Source: Nannocystaceae bacterium
GTDB lineage: Bacteria > Myxococcota_A > Polyangia > Nannocystales > Nannocystaceae
Reading direction: 5' to 3'
Assembly: GCA_016763875.1 (NCBI GenBank)
Contig: JAESSZ010000337.1
Span: 1-14,951, forward strand
Length of the DNA stretch: 14,951 nucleotides
A program made the position numbers and the translations under genes. Shown piece by piece: positions 1-6,300 of this stretch; positions within the stretch are counted from its first letter, which is position 1; every line of letters starts with the position of its first letter. The notes beneath the pieces are model-generated. The model saw only the letters and a list, made by a program, of their open reading frames with translations. It was not told where the DNA came from and searched no databases.

Positions 1-1
1 G

Positions 2-568
2 GCGGGCATGATCCTGCTCAACGTGCGCATCGCCAGCCCGCCGCCGCGTGGCCCTGACGGCATCCCGCCCGGGGTCATGTCGTCGTACATCTTCAACCTG
101 AAGCCAGGCGACGAGGTCACGATCTCCGGCCCGTTCGGCGAGTTCTTTGCCCAGGAGACCGAGCGAGAGATGGTCTTCGTGGGCGGTGGCGCTGGTATGG
201 CGCCCATGCGGTCACACATTTTCGACCAGTTCCGCCGGTTGAAGACCAACCGCAAGGTCTCCTTTTGGTACGGCGCTCGCTCCCTGCGAGAGGCGTTTTA
301 CGGCGATGAGTTCGACGAGATCGCCAAGGACTTCCCGAACTTCAAGTGGCACTTGGCGCTCTCGGACGCGCAGCCCGAAGACAACTGGGAGGGCCACACG
401 GGGTTCATTCACCAGGTGCTGCTCAAGGAGTACCTGCAAGACCACCCCGCGCCCGAGGACTGCGAGTACTACATGTGCGGCCCTCCAATGATGAACAAGG
501 CCGTCATCGACATGCTCGTCGACATGGGCGTTGAGCCCGAGAACATCAGGCTCGACGACTTCGGATAG
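2..568 (+). CDS. nqrF: Na+-translocating NADH:quinone reductase subunit F, C-terminal part (5' end outside window)
   Basis: NqrF is the NADH-oxidising subunit of Na+-NQR: it passes electrons from NADH through FAD and a 2Fe-2S centre to the membrane subunits, which pump Na+. Only the reductase end is here; the frame is open to the left edge, so the ATG at 8 is internal and the transmembrane and ferredoxin parts lie upstream. The visible part matches the family closely from memory: a flavin-domain segment containing GPFGEFFA, the nucleotide-binding motif [12 protein letters not shown], the YGARS segment, [10 protein letters not shown] and [12 protein letters not shown] with its conserved cysteine, ending in LDDFG as expected, so the 3' end is complete. 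apbE starts 6 bases after the stop, which points to one transcript with the maturation genes. No frame damage is seen. Very confident in identity. Confidence 0.96.
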   Translation, partial: AGMILLNVRIASPPPRGPDGIPPGVMSSYIFNLKPGDEVTISGPFGEFFAQETEREMVFVGGGAGMAPMRSHIFDQFRRLKTNRKVSFWYGARSLREAFYGDEFDEIAKDFPNFKWHLALSDAQPEDNWEGHTGFIHQVLLKEYLQDHPAPEDCEYYMCGPPMMNKAVIDMLVDMGVEPENIRLDDFG

Positions 569-574
569 CAGCCA

Positions 575-1660
575 GTGTCCTCGCCATCCACGGGTCTCAG
601 GCGCCCCGAGCGGCGCCCCCTGTTTCTCGTGGGCGGCATGGTGCTGCTTATTGCGCTGACGGTATGGCGGTTCTACATCGCCGACCCGCCCGCGCGCCTG
701 CTCAACTTCTCTGGGCATACGATGGGCACGACCTTCCACGTGAAGGTCGTCGCAGACTCGCGTTCCCAGCAGAGCGACGAGAGCCGGGCTCACTTGGCGG
801 AAGTCATCGATGCGGCCCTCAGCGGCGTGGACGCAGCCATGTCGAGCTATCGGCCTCAGTCCGAGTTGTCTCGATTCAACGACAGCGCAGCCAACGTCGA
901 CTTCTCGCTATCGGCGGACACGGTGACCGTCGTTGCGCTCTCGCTCGAACTCGCTCGATTGTCCGGTGGCGCGTTCGACCCCACGGTTGGTCCGCTGGTG
1001 GATCGCTGGGGTTTCGGGCCGGACAAGGGCATCACGGCGCTGCCATCCGACGCCGAACTTGCCGCGCTCTCGTCGCGGGTCGGATACGAGCATCTGACGC
1101 TGGATGTGTCCGCAGCCACGCTGCGAAAGAACACCAAGGACCTGCACCTGGACTTGTCCGCGGTCGCGAAGGGTTTCGCAGTGGACAAGGTTGGCGAGGC
1201 GCTACACCTCGCCGGTTTTGATGCCTACATGGTCGAGGTGGGAGGCGAGCTGCACGTGTCCGGCGCGACTGAGCTCGGCCGTCCGTGGCGCTTAGCGATA
1301 GAGACTCCGGACTCCGAGACGCGGGAGATCTACGAGGTGCTGTCGCTCAAGGACCGCTCGATGGCGACCTCGGGTAACTATCGCAACTTCGCTGAGATCG
1401 GCGGCGTCCGCTATTCGCACACCATCGACCCGCGCACGGCCCGCCCAGTGACGCATTCGCTCGCATCGGTCACCGTGGTGGATCGCACCTGCGCCCGCGC
1501 AGACGCCCTGGCGACCACCCTAAGTGTGCTTGGGCCGGAGCAGGGGGTTCAGTTCGCGCGTACCCACGACATCGCGGCCTTGTTTCTTGTCTCCGAAGAC
1601 GACAGTCTGACCGAACTCGTCACGCCGGCCTTCGAAGCGCTGCGCTCCGCGTCCCAGTGA
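575..1660 (+). CDS. apbE: FAD:protein FMN transferase (ApbE)
   Basis: ApbE splits FAD and attaches FMN covalently to threonine residues of target proteins; in Na+-NQR the targets are NqrB and NqrC. The 361-residue product has an N-terminal hydrophobic segment (about 16-36) that would export or anchor it with the catalytic domain outside the cytoplasm. Family motifs appear in order: HTMGTTF (48-54), the flavin-binding region with SAVAKGFAVD (195-204), VEVGGELHVSG (220-230), MATSGNYRN (263-271), SHTIDPRTARPV (281-292) and ADALATTLSVLG (309-320). The last two carry the acidic residues that bind Mg2+ in this family. The start is a GTG 6 bases after nqrF; it is preferred because it keeps the whole signal anchor, although no strong ribosome site is visible. 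nqrM follows 4 bases after the stop. The length is normal for the family. Confidence 0.95.
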   Translation: MSSPSTGLRRPERRPLFLVGGMVLLIALTVWRFYIADPPARLLNFSGHTMGTTFHVKVVADSRSQQSDESRAHLAEVIDAALSGVDAAMSSYRPQSELSRFNDSAANVDFSLSADTVTVVALSLELARLSGGAFDPTVGPLVDRWGFGPDKGITALPSDAELAALSSRVGYEHLTLDVSAATLRKNTKDLHLDLSAVAKGFAVDKVGEALHLAGFDAYMVEVGGELHVSGATELGRPWRLAIETPDSETREIYEVLSLKDRSMATSGNYRNFAEIGGVRYSHTIDPRTARPVTHSLASVTVVDRTCARADALATTLSVLGPEQGVQFARTHDIAALFLVSEDDSLTELVTPAFEALRSASQ

Positions 1661-1664
1661 TCCC

Positions 1665-1910
1665 ATGCTCGCCATCTCGACCTTGATGCTCACGCTCGGC
1701 CTGACCGTCGGCATGGTTGCCGCGCTCATGGCTGCGATGGCGGTTGGCGTGATCTTCTCAGACCGTCGCCTGGCGGGGTCATGCGGAGGGAAAGACGCCG
1801 ACTGTTTGTGCGAGAAGAAAGCACGCGGCGAGTGCACCCGGGACCACCACCCCGATGCCGGGCCCGCGTTGGTCGCGGGCAGTGCCTTGGCGCGGCGGTC
1901 CTCGAGGTAG
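1665..1910 (+). CDS. nqrM: Na+-NQR maturation protein NqrM (DUF539)
   Basis: This 81-residue protein has one N-terminal transmembrane segment (about 5-31), a short basic turn, then a cysteine cluster with GSCGG (Cys40), CLC (Cys47, Cys49) and Cys57. That layout, a single helix followed by SCGG and a C-x-C, is the signature of NqrM (formerly DUF539), an inner-membrane protein required to assemble the iron site of Na+-NQR between NqrD and NqrE. Position supports the call: it begins 4 bases after apbE in the nqrF-apbE-nqrM order found in many Na+-NQR operons. The C-terminal 20 or so residues are Ala/Arg/His-rich and not conserved as far as I can judge. It ends 42 bases before the stop of the convergent phnA-like gene; no clear terminator hairpin was found between them. 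Confidence 0.9.
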   Translation: MLAISTLMLTLGLTVGMVAALMAAMAVGVIFSDRRLAGSCGGKDADCLCEKKARGECTRDHHPDAGPALVAGSALARRSSR

Positions 1911-1952
1911 AGCTAGCGCGTTCGCGGACGGACGCCCCGACGTCGTGGACGA

Positions 1953-2549
1953 TCAGCCGGCGCGCTTGAGAAAGCAGGTCTTGAGGACGATCGTGAAGTT
2001 GTTGACCCGTCCTTCGACATGCGCGGGGTTGTCGGTGAGACGGATGTTCTTCACCAGGGTCCCGCGCTTGGCGACGAAGCCCGCGCCCTTGACGTCCAAG
2101 GCCTTGATGAGCGTAACCGAGTCGCCATCGGACAGCGCGGTGCCGTTGGCGTCCAGTGTTTTCGCAACCGTGGGGGGCGTCCCGGGATCGGGCGCATCGC
2201 TGGCGTCCTCGGTCGCACGCGCCCACGCGAGGGTCTCATCGCTCAGATACAGCTGGTCGAGCAAGTCGCGCGCCCAAGCCTCATCGGGGAGTCGCTGAAG
2301 CAGACGCCAGCTGCACACGGCGACCACGGCGACCTCACTCCACGCCGCCTCTTGTAGACAGAACCAGTGCTTGGCGTCCATCGGCGCGGTGCCAGCGGTC
2401 TGGTCGGAACACGTGGCGCACAGCAAGATCCAGCCGTCGGCCGCCTCGCCGTCGTGCGGGGTCGGAGGCACCTCGGTGGCGACCAAGGCGTGGCCGTCGC
2501 CGCACAGCTCACACCGCTCTTGTGCGCGGGAGCGTAGGGCTTGTTCCAT
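1953..2549 (-). CDS. phnA: PhnA-family zinc-ribbon protein
   Basis: The 198-residue protein has two parts. The N-terminal zinc ribbon has CELC (Cys13, Cys16) and CATC (Cys44, Cys47). The C-terminal PhnA/YjdM domain (about 128-198) has DANGTALSDGDSVTLIKALD, then VKG, KRGTLVKNIRL and a closing NNFTIVLKTCFLKRAG, very close to the family pattern. The middle (about 60-115) is helical and makes this longer than the roughly 110-residue E. coli protein; long forms of this kind exist. Despite the name, the family is not needed for phosphonate breakdown and its role is unknown. The ATG has a good ribosome site on the minus strand (GAGGG at 2554-2558, 4 bases upstream). It stands alone, convergent with nqrM, and no phosphonate genes are nearby. 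Confidence 0.9.
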   Translation of the reverse strand: MEQALRSRAQERCELCGDGHALVATEVPPTPHDGEAADGWILLCATCSDQTAGTAPMDAKHWFCLQEAAWSEVAVVAVCSWRLLQRLPDEAWARDLLDQLYLSDETLAWARATEDASDAPDPGTPPTVAKTLDANGTALSDGDSVTLIKALDVKGAGFVAKRGTLVKNIRLTDNPAHVEGRVNNFTIVLKTCFLKRAG

Positions 2550-2712
2550 GGAGCCCTCATACCTGGGCGGGGCTCATTGGCCAACCCCGACGCCCGCCAT
2601 CCCGGCGCTCGTACTGCCATTGGGTTCGAATGTCCCGCCGTCATCCCATTTCCGACCCAGCGTAGCTTTCGCCTCCACCGAGGGCACAGGCGTTGCTGAG
2701 TGTCAGGACCGA
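2550..2712. other. intergenic gap between two minus-strand genes
   Basis: This 163-base stretch separates the 79-residue exported-protein gene from the phnA-like gene, both on the minus strand. It must hold the phnA ribosome site (GAGGG at 2554-2558) and probably its promoter. I found no convincing -10/-35 pair, hairpin or small coding region. Confidence 0.4.
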
Positions 2713-2952
2713 CTATTTCCCCTTGGCGGCCTTGCGCTCGCCCCGAGCTGCTTTGCGCGCCGCATTCTTGGCGCTCCGGGCATCGGAGGTTGATCCAGAG
2801 TGGCCGCCAGCGGTCCGCCGCACGAACCGGCCGTTGCCCTCGACAACGCTGAACTTCTGGTTGGCCACCACAATCTCGCCGGCCAATGCATGACTCGGCG
2901 CGATGAAGAAGGAGGCAGCAAGGGGGATGGCGACTACGAGGTTCTTGATCAT
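2713..2952 (-). CDS. small exported protein with basic Ala/Lys/Arg-rich tail, function unknown
   Basis: The 79-residue product starts MIKNLVVAIPLAASFFIA, a clear signal peptide, with a likely cut after ALA (about residue 24). The mature chain is about 55 residues: a short segment with EIVVANQKFSVVEGNGRFV, a Gly/Ser spacer, then a strongly basic tail rich in Ala, Lys and Arg (SAKNAARKAARGERKAAKGK, about 60-79) resembling histone-like tails. The same frame is open upstream to 3144, but the upstream residues are low quality. The ATG at 2952 begins the signal peptide and has a GGAG sequence about 10 bases upstream, so it is chosen. I do not recognise the family. Binding to polyanions (nucleic acid, polysaccharide, lipid A) outside the cytoplasm is conceivable but is only inferred from charge. 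Confidence 0.65.
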   Translation of the reverse strand: MIKNLVVAIPLAASFFIAPSHALAGEIVVANQKFSVVEGNGRFVRRTAGGHSGSTSDARSAKNAARKAARGERKAAKGK

Positions 2953-3098
2953 GACGGCGTCTCCGTCCACGAAGAGACTCCCACCGTCACATCCAGGCCG
3001 CGCTCGTCGGTGCCCCGCAGGCGTTCGCGTTTGTTGGGTAACATTCGTGCAAGACGAAAGGACGGCGGGTACGCGAAGCTCCAGCCACCGAGTGCCTG
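2953..3098. promoter_or_regulatory. divergent intergenic region
   Basis: This 146-base gap lies between the minus-strand exported-protein gene and the plus-strand VOC pseudogene, so promoters for both would be expected here. The minus-strand ribosome site (GGAG) lies just beside the start at 2952. I could not identify convincing -35/-10 elements or an operator, so the regulatory call rests on layout alone. Confidence 0.3.
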
Positions 3099-3721
3099 AT
3101 GACCGCGATTGACCCGATTGCTCCTGGCCCACGTCTGGTTCCATACATTGCCGTCGACGATGCCACCGCGGCGCTCAGATTCTATGCGGATGTTTTGGGC
3201 ATGCGTGAATGTAGCCGCATTGCGATGGCGGACGGACGCATCGGCCATACCGAGTTGGAAATCGGCAATGTCCGTTTGTACTTGTCTGACGAGTTTCCCG
3301 AGATCGGTGTGCTGAGCCAAAAAACGGGGGTGGAACATCGGTTGGTTTGTTGCTGCACGTCCGCGACGTCGACGTGGTTGTTCGCTCCGTGTTGGCCGCA
3401 GGAGGCACGCAGCGAGGCGAAATGAAGAGCGAGCTATTCGGCGATCGTGTGGCCAAAGTCCACGATCCATTCGGCCACCGTTGGTTCCTACACGCACGGT
3501 TTGAAGCGGTGTCGGCCCAGGAGAGCCAACGCCGTTCCAAGAACGCACGACAGCAGTCACGCGGCGGGGAGCGGCGGTGGAACAGTGTTCGCCGTTGTTG
3601 TGCATTGGTTGTTTCGATCCCGATATTCTGCCACACCCCGGAATCGCGCAGAAAGTTGTTGACCATTGCCCGACGCAGGTGGCAGAAGAATAGGGCAGGT
3701 GTGCCGGTCGTCGGGCCCTAG
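3099..3721 (+). pseudogene. VOC/glyoxalase-family protein, broken by a frameshift
   Basis: The first frame from the ATG at 3099 reads VPYIAVDDATAALRFYADVL, typical of the first beta-alpha-beta unit of small VOC (glyoxalase/bleomycin-resistance/PhnB-like) proteins, and stays family-like to about EHRLV near 3345. It then turns into unrelated residues and stops at 3425. The second half of the fold resumes in another frame from about 3347: LLHVRDVDVVVRSVLAAGG, ELFGDRVAKVHDPFGHRWFL, then VSAQESQRRS, matching the usual C-terminal region with its DPFGH motif. The frame change fits loss of one base (or gain of two) in the T/G-rich stretch about 3340-3353. The second frame runs on to 3721, longer than the usual family end. 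Either a real pseudogene or a sequence error; if the frame is restored it would be an ordinary VOC protein of unknown substrate. Confidence 0.7.
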
Positions 3722-3725
3722 ATCT

Positions 3726-4082
3726 ATGAAGTTCTCGACCATGGTCGCTGTAGCGGGTGCCGCCGCAATCGTGTGGGTCGTCGTGCAATCTCGCGTTGCT
3801 ACGCTTGAGCCTCCGGCCGCGGTAGACCGCATACCTCATGTCAAGCGCCCGCCTTCCGAGCCGGACCCTGGCGTAACCGCCGCCTCGCTGGCCGATGCAC
3901 ACCCACCCGGGGGGATGACGGAGGCGCGTGGCGCCACACTGGCGGTCGCAGGTGTGCCCGGCGAGGATCCTCTCTCACTCCGCTGGGACGCGCTTTCGTC
4001 GGACGCGAGAACCCGTGTGCTCCGACGCCAGTTCCAAACCGCGCTCACTGGGAATGGAGGGCGGCGGTGTTTGGCGACTTGA
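3726..4082 (+). CDS. membrane-anchored helical protein, N-terminal part of an apparently split gene
   Basis: From the ATG at 3726 the product begins MKFSTMVAVAGAAAIVWVVV, an uncleaved anchor or signal peptide, followed by a Pro-rich segment (about 28-62) and then a charged helical region with DPLSLRWDALSSDARTRVLR. The frame ends at 4082 in residues unlike the rest (GGRRCLAT). In the +1 frame coding resumes at once (VWRLEHARADAALTALRAEL) and runs to 4242, overlapping the next gene by ATGA. Removing one base gives a single 171-residue protein. So this is probably the first gene of the coupled secreted cassette, broken or misread at about 4045-4075. No good ribosome site precedes 3726; an earlier start near 3666 in the same frame is possible but adds poor sequence. 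The family is not recognised. Confidence 0.5.
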   Translation: MKFSTMVAVAGAAAIVWVVVQSRVATLEPPAAVDRIPHVKRPPSEPDPGVTAASLADAHPPGGMTEARGATLAVAGVPGEDPLSLRWDALSSDARTRVLRRQFQTALTGNGGRRCLAT

Positions 4083-4242
4083 GCACGCGCGGGCCGACGC
4101 GGCACTGACCGCCCTGCGGGCCGAATTGTACGCGACAGCAAAAGGGCGGGCGGAGCACCTTCGCCTCGAACGTCGGCTCGAAGCTCTGGTCGACGGTGCA
4201 CGGGCAGTGACAGTTCGTGACGAGCAGGAGGATCCGGCATGA
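4054..4242 (+). CDS. C-terminal helical part of the split anchored protein (or a small separate gene)
   Basis: This frame encodes about 62 residues of charged helix (VWRLEHARADAALTALRAEL, then EHLRLERRLEALVDGARAV) and ends at 4242, so its TGA shares the ATGA with the start of the FG-GAP gene. That overlap is strong evidence that this frame is the translated 3' end of the gene before it. It continues the helical style of the frame starting at 3726, which stops at 4082. An ATG at 4054 could make it a small gene of its own, but a split single gene is likelier. The helical, charged, membrane-tethered design loosely recalls periplasmic chaperones encoded next to secreted enzymes; that is speculation, with no motif to support it. 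Confidence 0.5.
   Translation: MEGGGVWRLEHARADAALTALRAELYATAKGRAEHLRLERRLEALVDGARAVTVRDEQEDPA
4226..4231 (+). promoter_or_regulatory. strong ribosome binding site for the FG-GAP gene
   Basis: A perfect AGGAGG lies 7 bases before the ATG at 4239, inside the end of the preceding gene. It fixes the start of the FG-GAP gene and, with the ATGA overlap, indicates coupled translation within one transcript. Confidence 0.75.
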
Positions 4243-5459
4243 GCGTAACGAGATTCGCGGTCATATGGGGCGTGCTGTTGGCGTTTGCGTTGCCGGCCGT
4301 GGAGGCCCATGCGACGCCATGGGTCGTCTCAGGGGCGGTCGTACGCGGCGACTTTGACAATGACGGCAACCTCGAAACGGTAGCGTCTTCGCCGCAGTCA
4401 GAAGGCACCAGGGGCGTTGTTCATGTCGTCGACGGTGCCGCGGGGACGGCGACGCGATGGACCCGGGCCACGTCGGGGCTTGCGGGTGGCGGAGCCGCGG
4501 TTGGCGACTACTTCGGCGCTGCGCTCGCGGTTGGAGACTTCGATGGTGATGGCTTTGACGATTTACTCGTCTCCGCTCCGGGCGCTGACGATGCGGGCCC
4601 GTCCGACAGCGGCGTCCTGCACGTGATCTACGGGTCCTCCGGCGGTCTGACGACTGTGGGCGACCAGGTGTTCCACCAGAACACCACGGGGATCGGAGGC
4701 GTGGCCGAGGCCAACGATCAGCTCGGCGACGTCTTGACGGTGGGAGATTTTAACTGCGACACGTATGACGACGTGGTGATCGGCGTGCCTATGGAATCGA
4801 TCTCCAGCCACGCTGCGGCAGGGGCGGTGCACGTGCTGTACGGCAGCAGCGCAGGCGTTACCGCGGTCGACGATCTGTACTATCAGAGTCTCGGTGGGGT
4901 CAACGGCCTTGCCGAGGCCGGGGATCATTTCGGTGGAGGTCTGGCAACCGGCAACTTCAATGGCGATTCCGACAGCGGCAACGCCTGCGACGACCTCGCC
5001 ATCGGTGTTCCGGACGAAGCGATCGGTGCCATAGCTAGTGCGGGCTACGTGTACACCTTACTCGGCGGTACCTCAGGCCTGTCGACGACCGGCGACATCG
5101 CGTTCCACCAGAATGTCAGCGGCGTCTCGGACGTTTCCGAGAGCGGCGACCGATTCGGCCTGCGAATGTTCACGGGCGACGAAGACGGCGACGGGTACGA
5201 CGATCTGGCCGTCGTGTCGCCGGGCGACTCGTGCATCTCCGGTCACGGTGAGGCGCATCATGTGTTTCTGGGGACCAGCAGTGGCTTGACGGTAACGGGC
5301 AACCATATCCAGTGTGCGAGCTACCGGTGCATGATCGACGAAGATACCAACGTATACGCGTGTCACTCGTATAGCCCGCCTGTGTATGCTTCGGACAGCG
5401 CGGACACGATCGCGATGTTCGTTGGCAACGACGTCGTCTATGCGGGGGGGCGGCGATGA
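4239..5459 (+). CDS. secreted FG-GAP repeat protein, N-terminal part of a frame-split gene
   Basis: A signal peptide (about 1-25, cut near AHA) leads into an integrin-like FG-GAP beta-propeller. Five calcium-loop repeats are visible: DFDNDGNLETVAS (39-51), GDFDGDGFDDLLVSAP (about 99-114), GDFNCDTYDDVVIGVP, GNFNGD...CDDLAIGVP and GDEDGDGYDDLAVVSP. The DxDxDG loops would bind Ca2+, and GSS-G-type turns separate the blades. After the propeller comes a Cys-containing segment, then NDVVYAGG, where an RTX region should begin; instead the frame stops two codons later at 5459. The cause is a run of seven G at 5444-5450: with six, translation continues smoothly into GGGDDTIKGDFGDD and on to 6300, giving a 686-residue protein. 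The strong AGGAGG sets the start. Exported; likely role in surface adhesion or substrate binding, inferred only from the fold. Confidence 0.85.
   Translation: MSVTRFAVIWGVLLAFALPAVEAHATPWVVSGAVVRGDFDNDGNLETVASSPQSEGTRGVVHVVDGAAGTATRWTRATSGLAGGGAAVGDYFGAALAVGDFDGDGFDDLLVSAPGADDAGPSDSGVLHVIYGSSGGLTTVGDQVFHQNTTGIGGVAEANDQLGDVLTVGDFNCDTYDDVVIGVPMESISSHAAAGAVHVLYGSSAGVTAVDDLYYQSLGGVNGLAEAGDHFGGGLATGNFNGDSDSGNACDDLAIGVPDEAIGAIASAGYVYTLLGGTSGLSTTGDIAFHQNVSGVSDVSESGDRFGLRMFTGDEDGDGYDDLAVVSPGDSCISGHGEAHHVFLGTSSGLTVTGNHIQCASYRCMIDEDTNVYACHSYSPPVYASDSADTIAMFVGNDVVYAGGRR
5444..5450 (+). repeat. G7 homopolymer at the frame break of the FG-GAP/RTX gene
   Basis: Seven consecutive G bases sit exactly where the FG-GAP frame and the RTX frame meet. 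Six G would join the two frames without any other change. Such tracts are prone to polymerase slippage and to sequencing error, so this is either a possible on/off switch or a miscalled base. Confidence 0.6.
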
Positions 5460-6300
5460 CACCATCAAGGGTGACTTTGGCGACGATGTCCTCTTCGGAA
5501 GCGCAGGTGCCGATACATTCGATGGTGGGCCGGGTCTGGACATCCAGATCGGCGGCGACGGTGACGACGTGTTCATCGTCGACGACGACTGTGAGGTGGT
5601 TGCGGGCGAAGTCATCGACGGTGGGCCGGGAAGCAATGAGCTCCGCAGTCATCGGTCGCGGGCGGAGTTGGTAGCGATGGGCATGGCCCTCTCCTCGGTG
5701 AGCGTTGTGACAATCCCCGAGGTAGGGGGCGATTGCATACCGTACCCGTACGAAGAGGGTCCGTTCACTCAGGCTCGAGTTCGGCTGAGTTGGGACGACT
5801 TGGACAATAACGACAGCATCTACACGACGACGAGTTCAACCATCGCTCTGACGCTGACGAACATCAGCGACGACGACATCCACGTCGACCTGCGCTTCAC
5901 ATTGCTCGTGCAGGGCCACAAGGCGGAGCTGTCGGCGAGCGGGATCAACGTCGATGCCAACGACAGTACGGCGTACGTCCTGGACATGGAGGATTTCATC
6001 CCTGGTGGTTACGAACCTGAGAAAATCGACCCCGACCTCTTCGACCTGCCGACGTCGGCTATTTTGTCCACTCGGGCCGAGATCATCGTGGGCAGCACGC
6101 ACGTAGGCAACGCTTTTGCGCGCAAGTTGTACGGCCACCTCGAGAATGCGGGCGGAACAATGAAGGTGTACCGAGCTGGTGCGTACCACGCGACGTACGA
6201 CAGCGGCGATCTGGTTGGTTTGCGCGCCAACCGAGTCACGTACTCGGGACCGGGCACCGTCATCGGGCGGATCGAAGCGACCGTCGAGGCTCCACCATGA
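5452..6300 (+). CDS. RTX calcium-binding repeats and C-terminal domain, second part of the FG-GAP gene
   Basis: In the frame one base off from the FG-GAP part, coding begins GDDTIKGDFGDDVLFGSAGA and continues through about five RTX-type glycine/aspartate nonapeptides (GGPGLDIQIGGDGDDVFIV near 5525-5580), which form a Ca2+-binding beta-roll in hemolysin-type secreted proteins. After the repeats comes a domain of about 180 residues, beta-rich and Asp-rich (LTLTNISDDDIHVDLRFTLL; VTYSGPGTVIGRIEATVEAP), perhaps Ig-like, that I do not recognise. There is no own ribosome site or sensible start near the join; the ATG at 5386 reads out-of-frame residues. This supports one interrupted gene rather than two. 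The stop overlaps the next gene's start as ATGA. RTX repeats at this position could aid folding on export, but no type I secretion genes are in the window. Confidence 0.75.
   Translation, partial: GDDTIKGDFGDDVLFGSAGADTFDGGPGLDIQIGGDGDDVFIVDDDCEVVAGEVIDGGPGSNELRSHRSRAELVAMGMALSSVSVVTIPEVGGDCIPYPYEEGPFTQARVRLSWDDLDNNDSIYTTTSSTIALTLTNISDDDIHVDLRFTLLVQGHKAELSASGINVDANDSTAYVLDMEDFIPGGYEPEKIDPDLFDLPTSAILSTRAEIIVGSTHVGNAFARKLYGHLENAGGTMKVYRAGAYHATYDSGDLVGLRANRVTYSGPGTVIGRIEATVEAPP

Noticed and set aside
1911..1952. Terminator between convergent nqrM and phnA-like genes
   Set aside because: No stem of useful length with a T-tract could be found on either strand.
2949..3902. 317-codon open frame on the minus strand
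   Set aside because: It is antisense to both halves of the VOC gene and the anchored-protein gene, has no family-like motif, and its residues look like shadow coding (Arg/Pro-rich).
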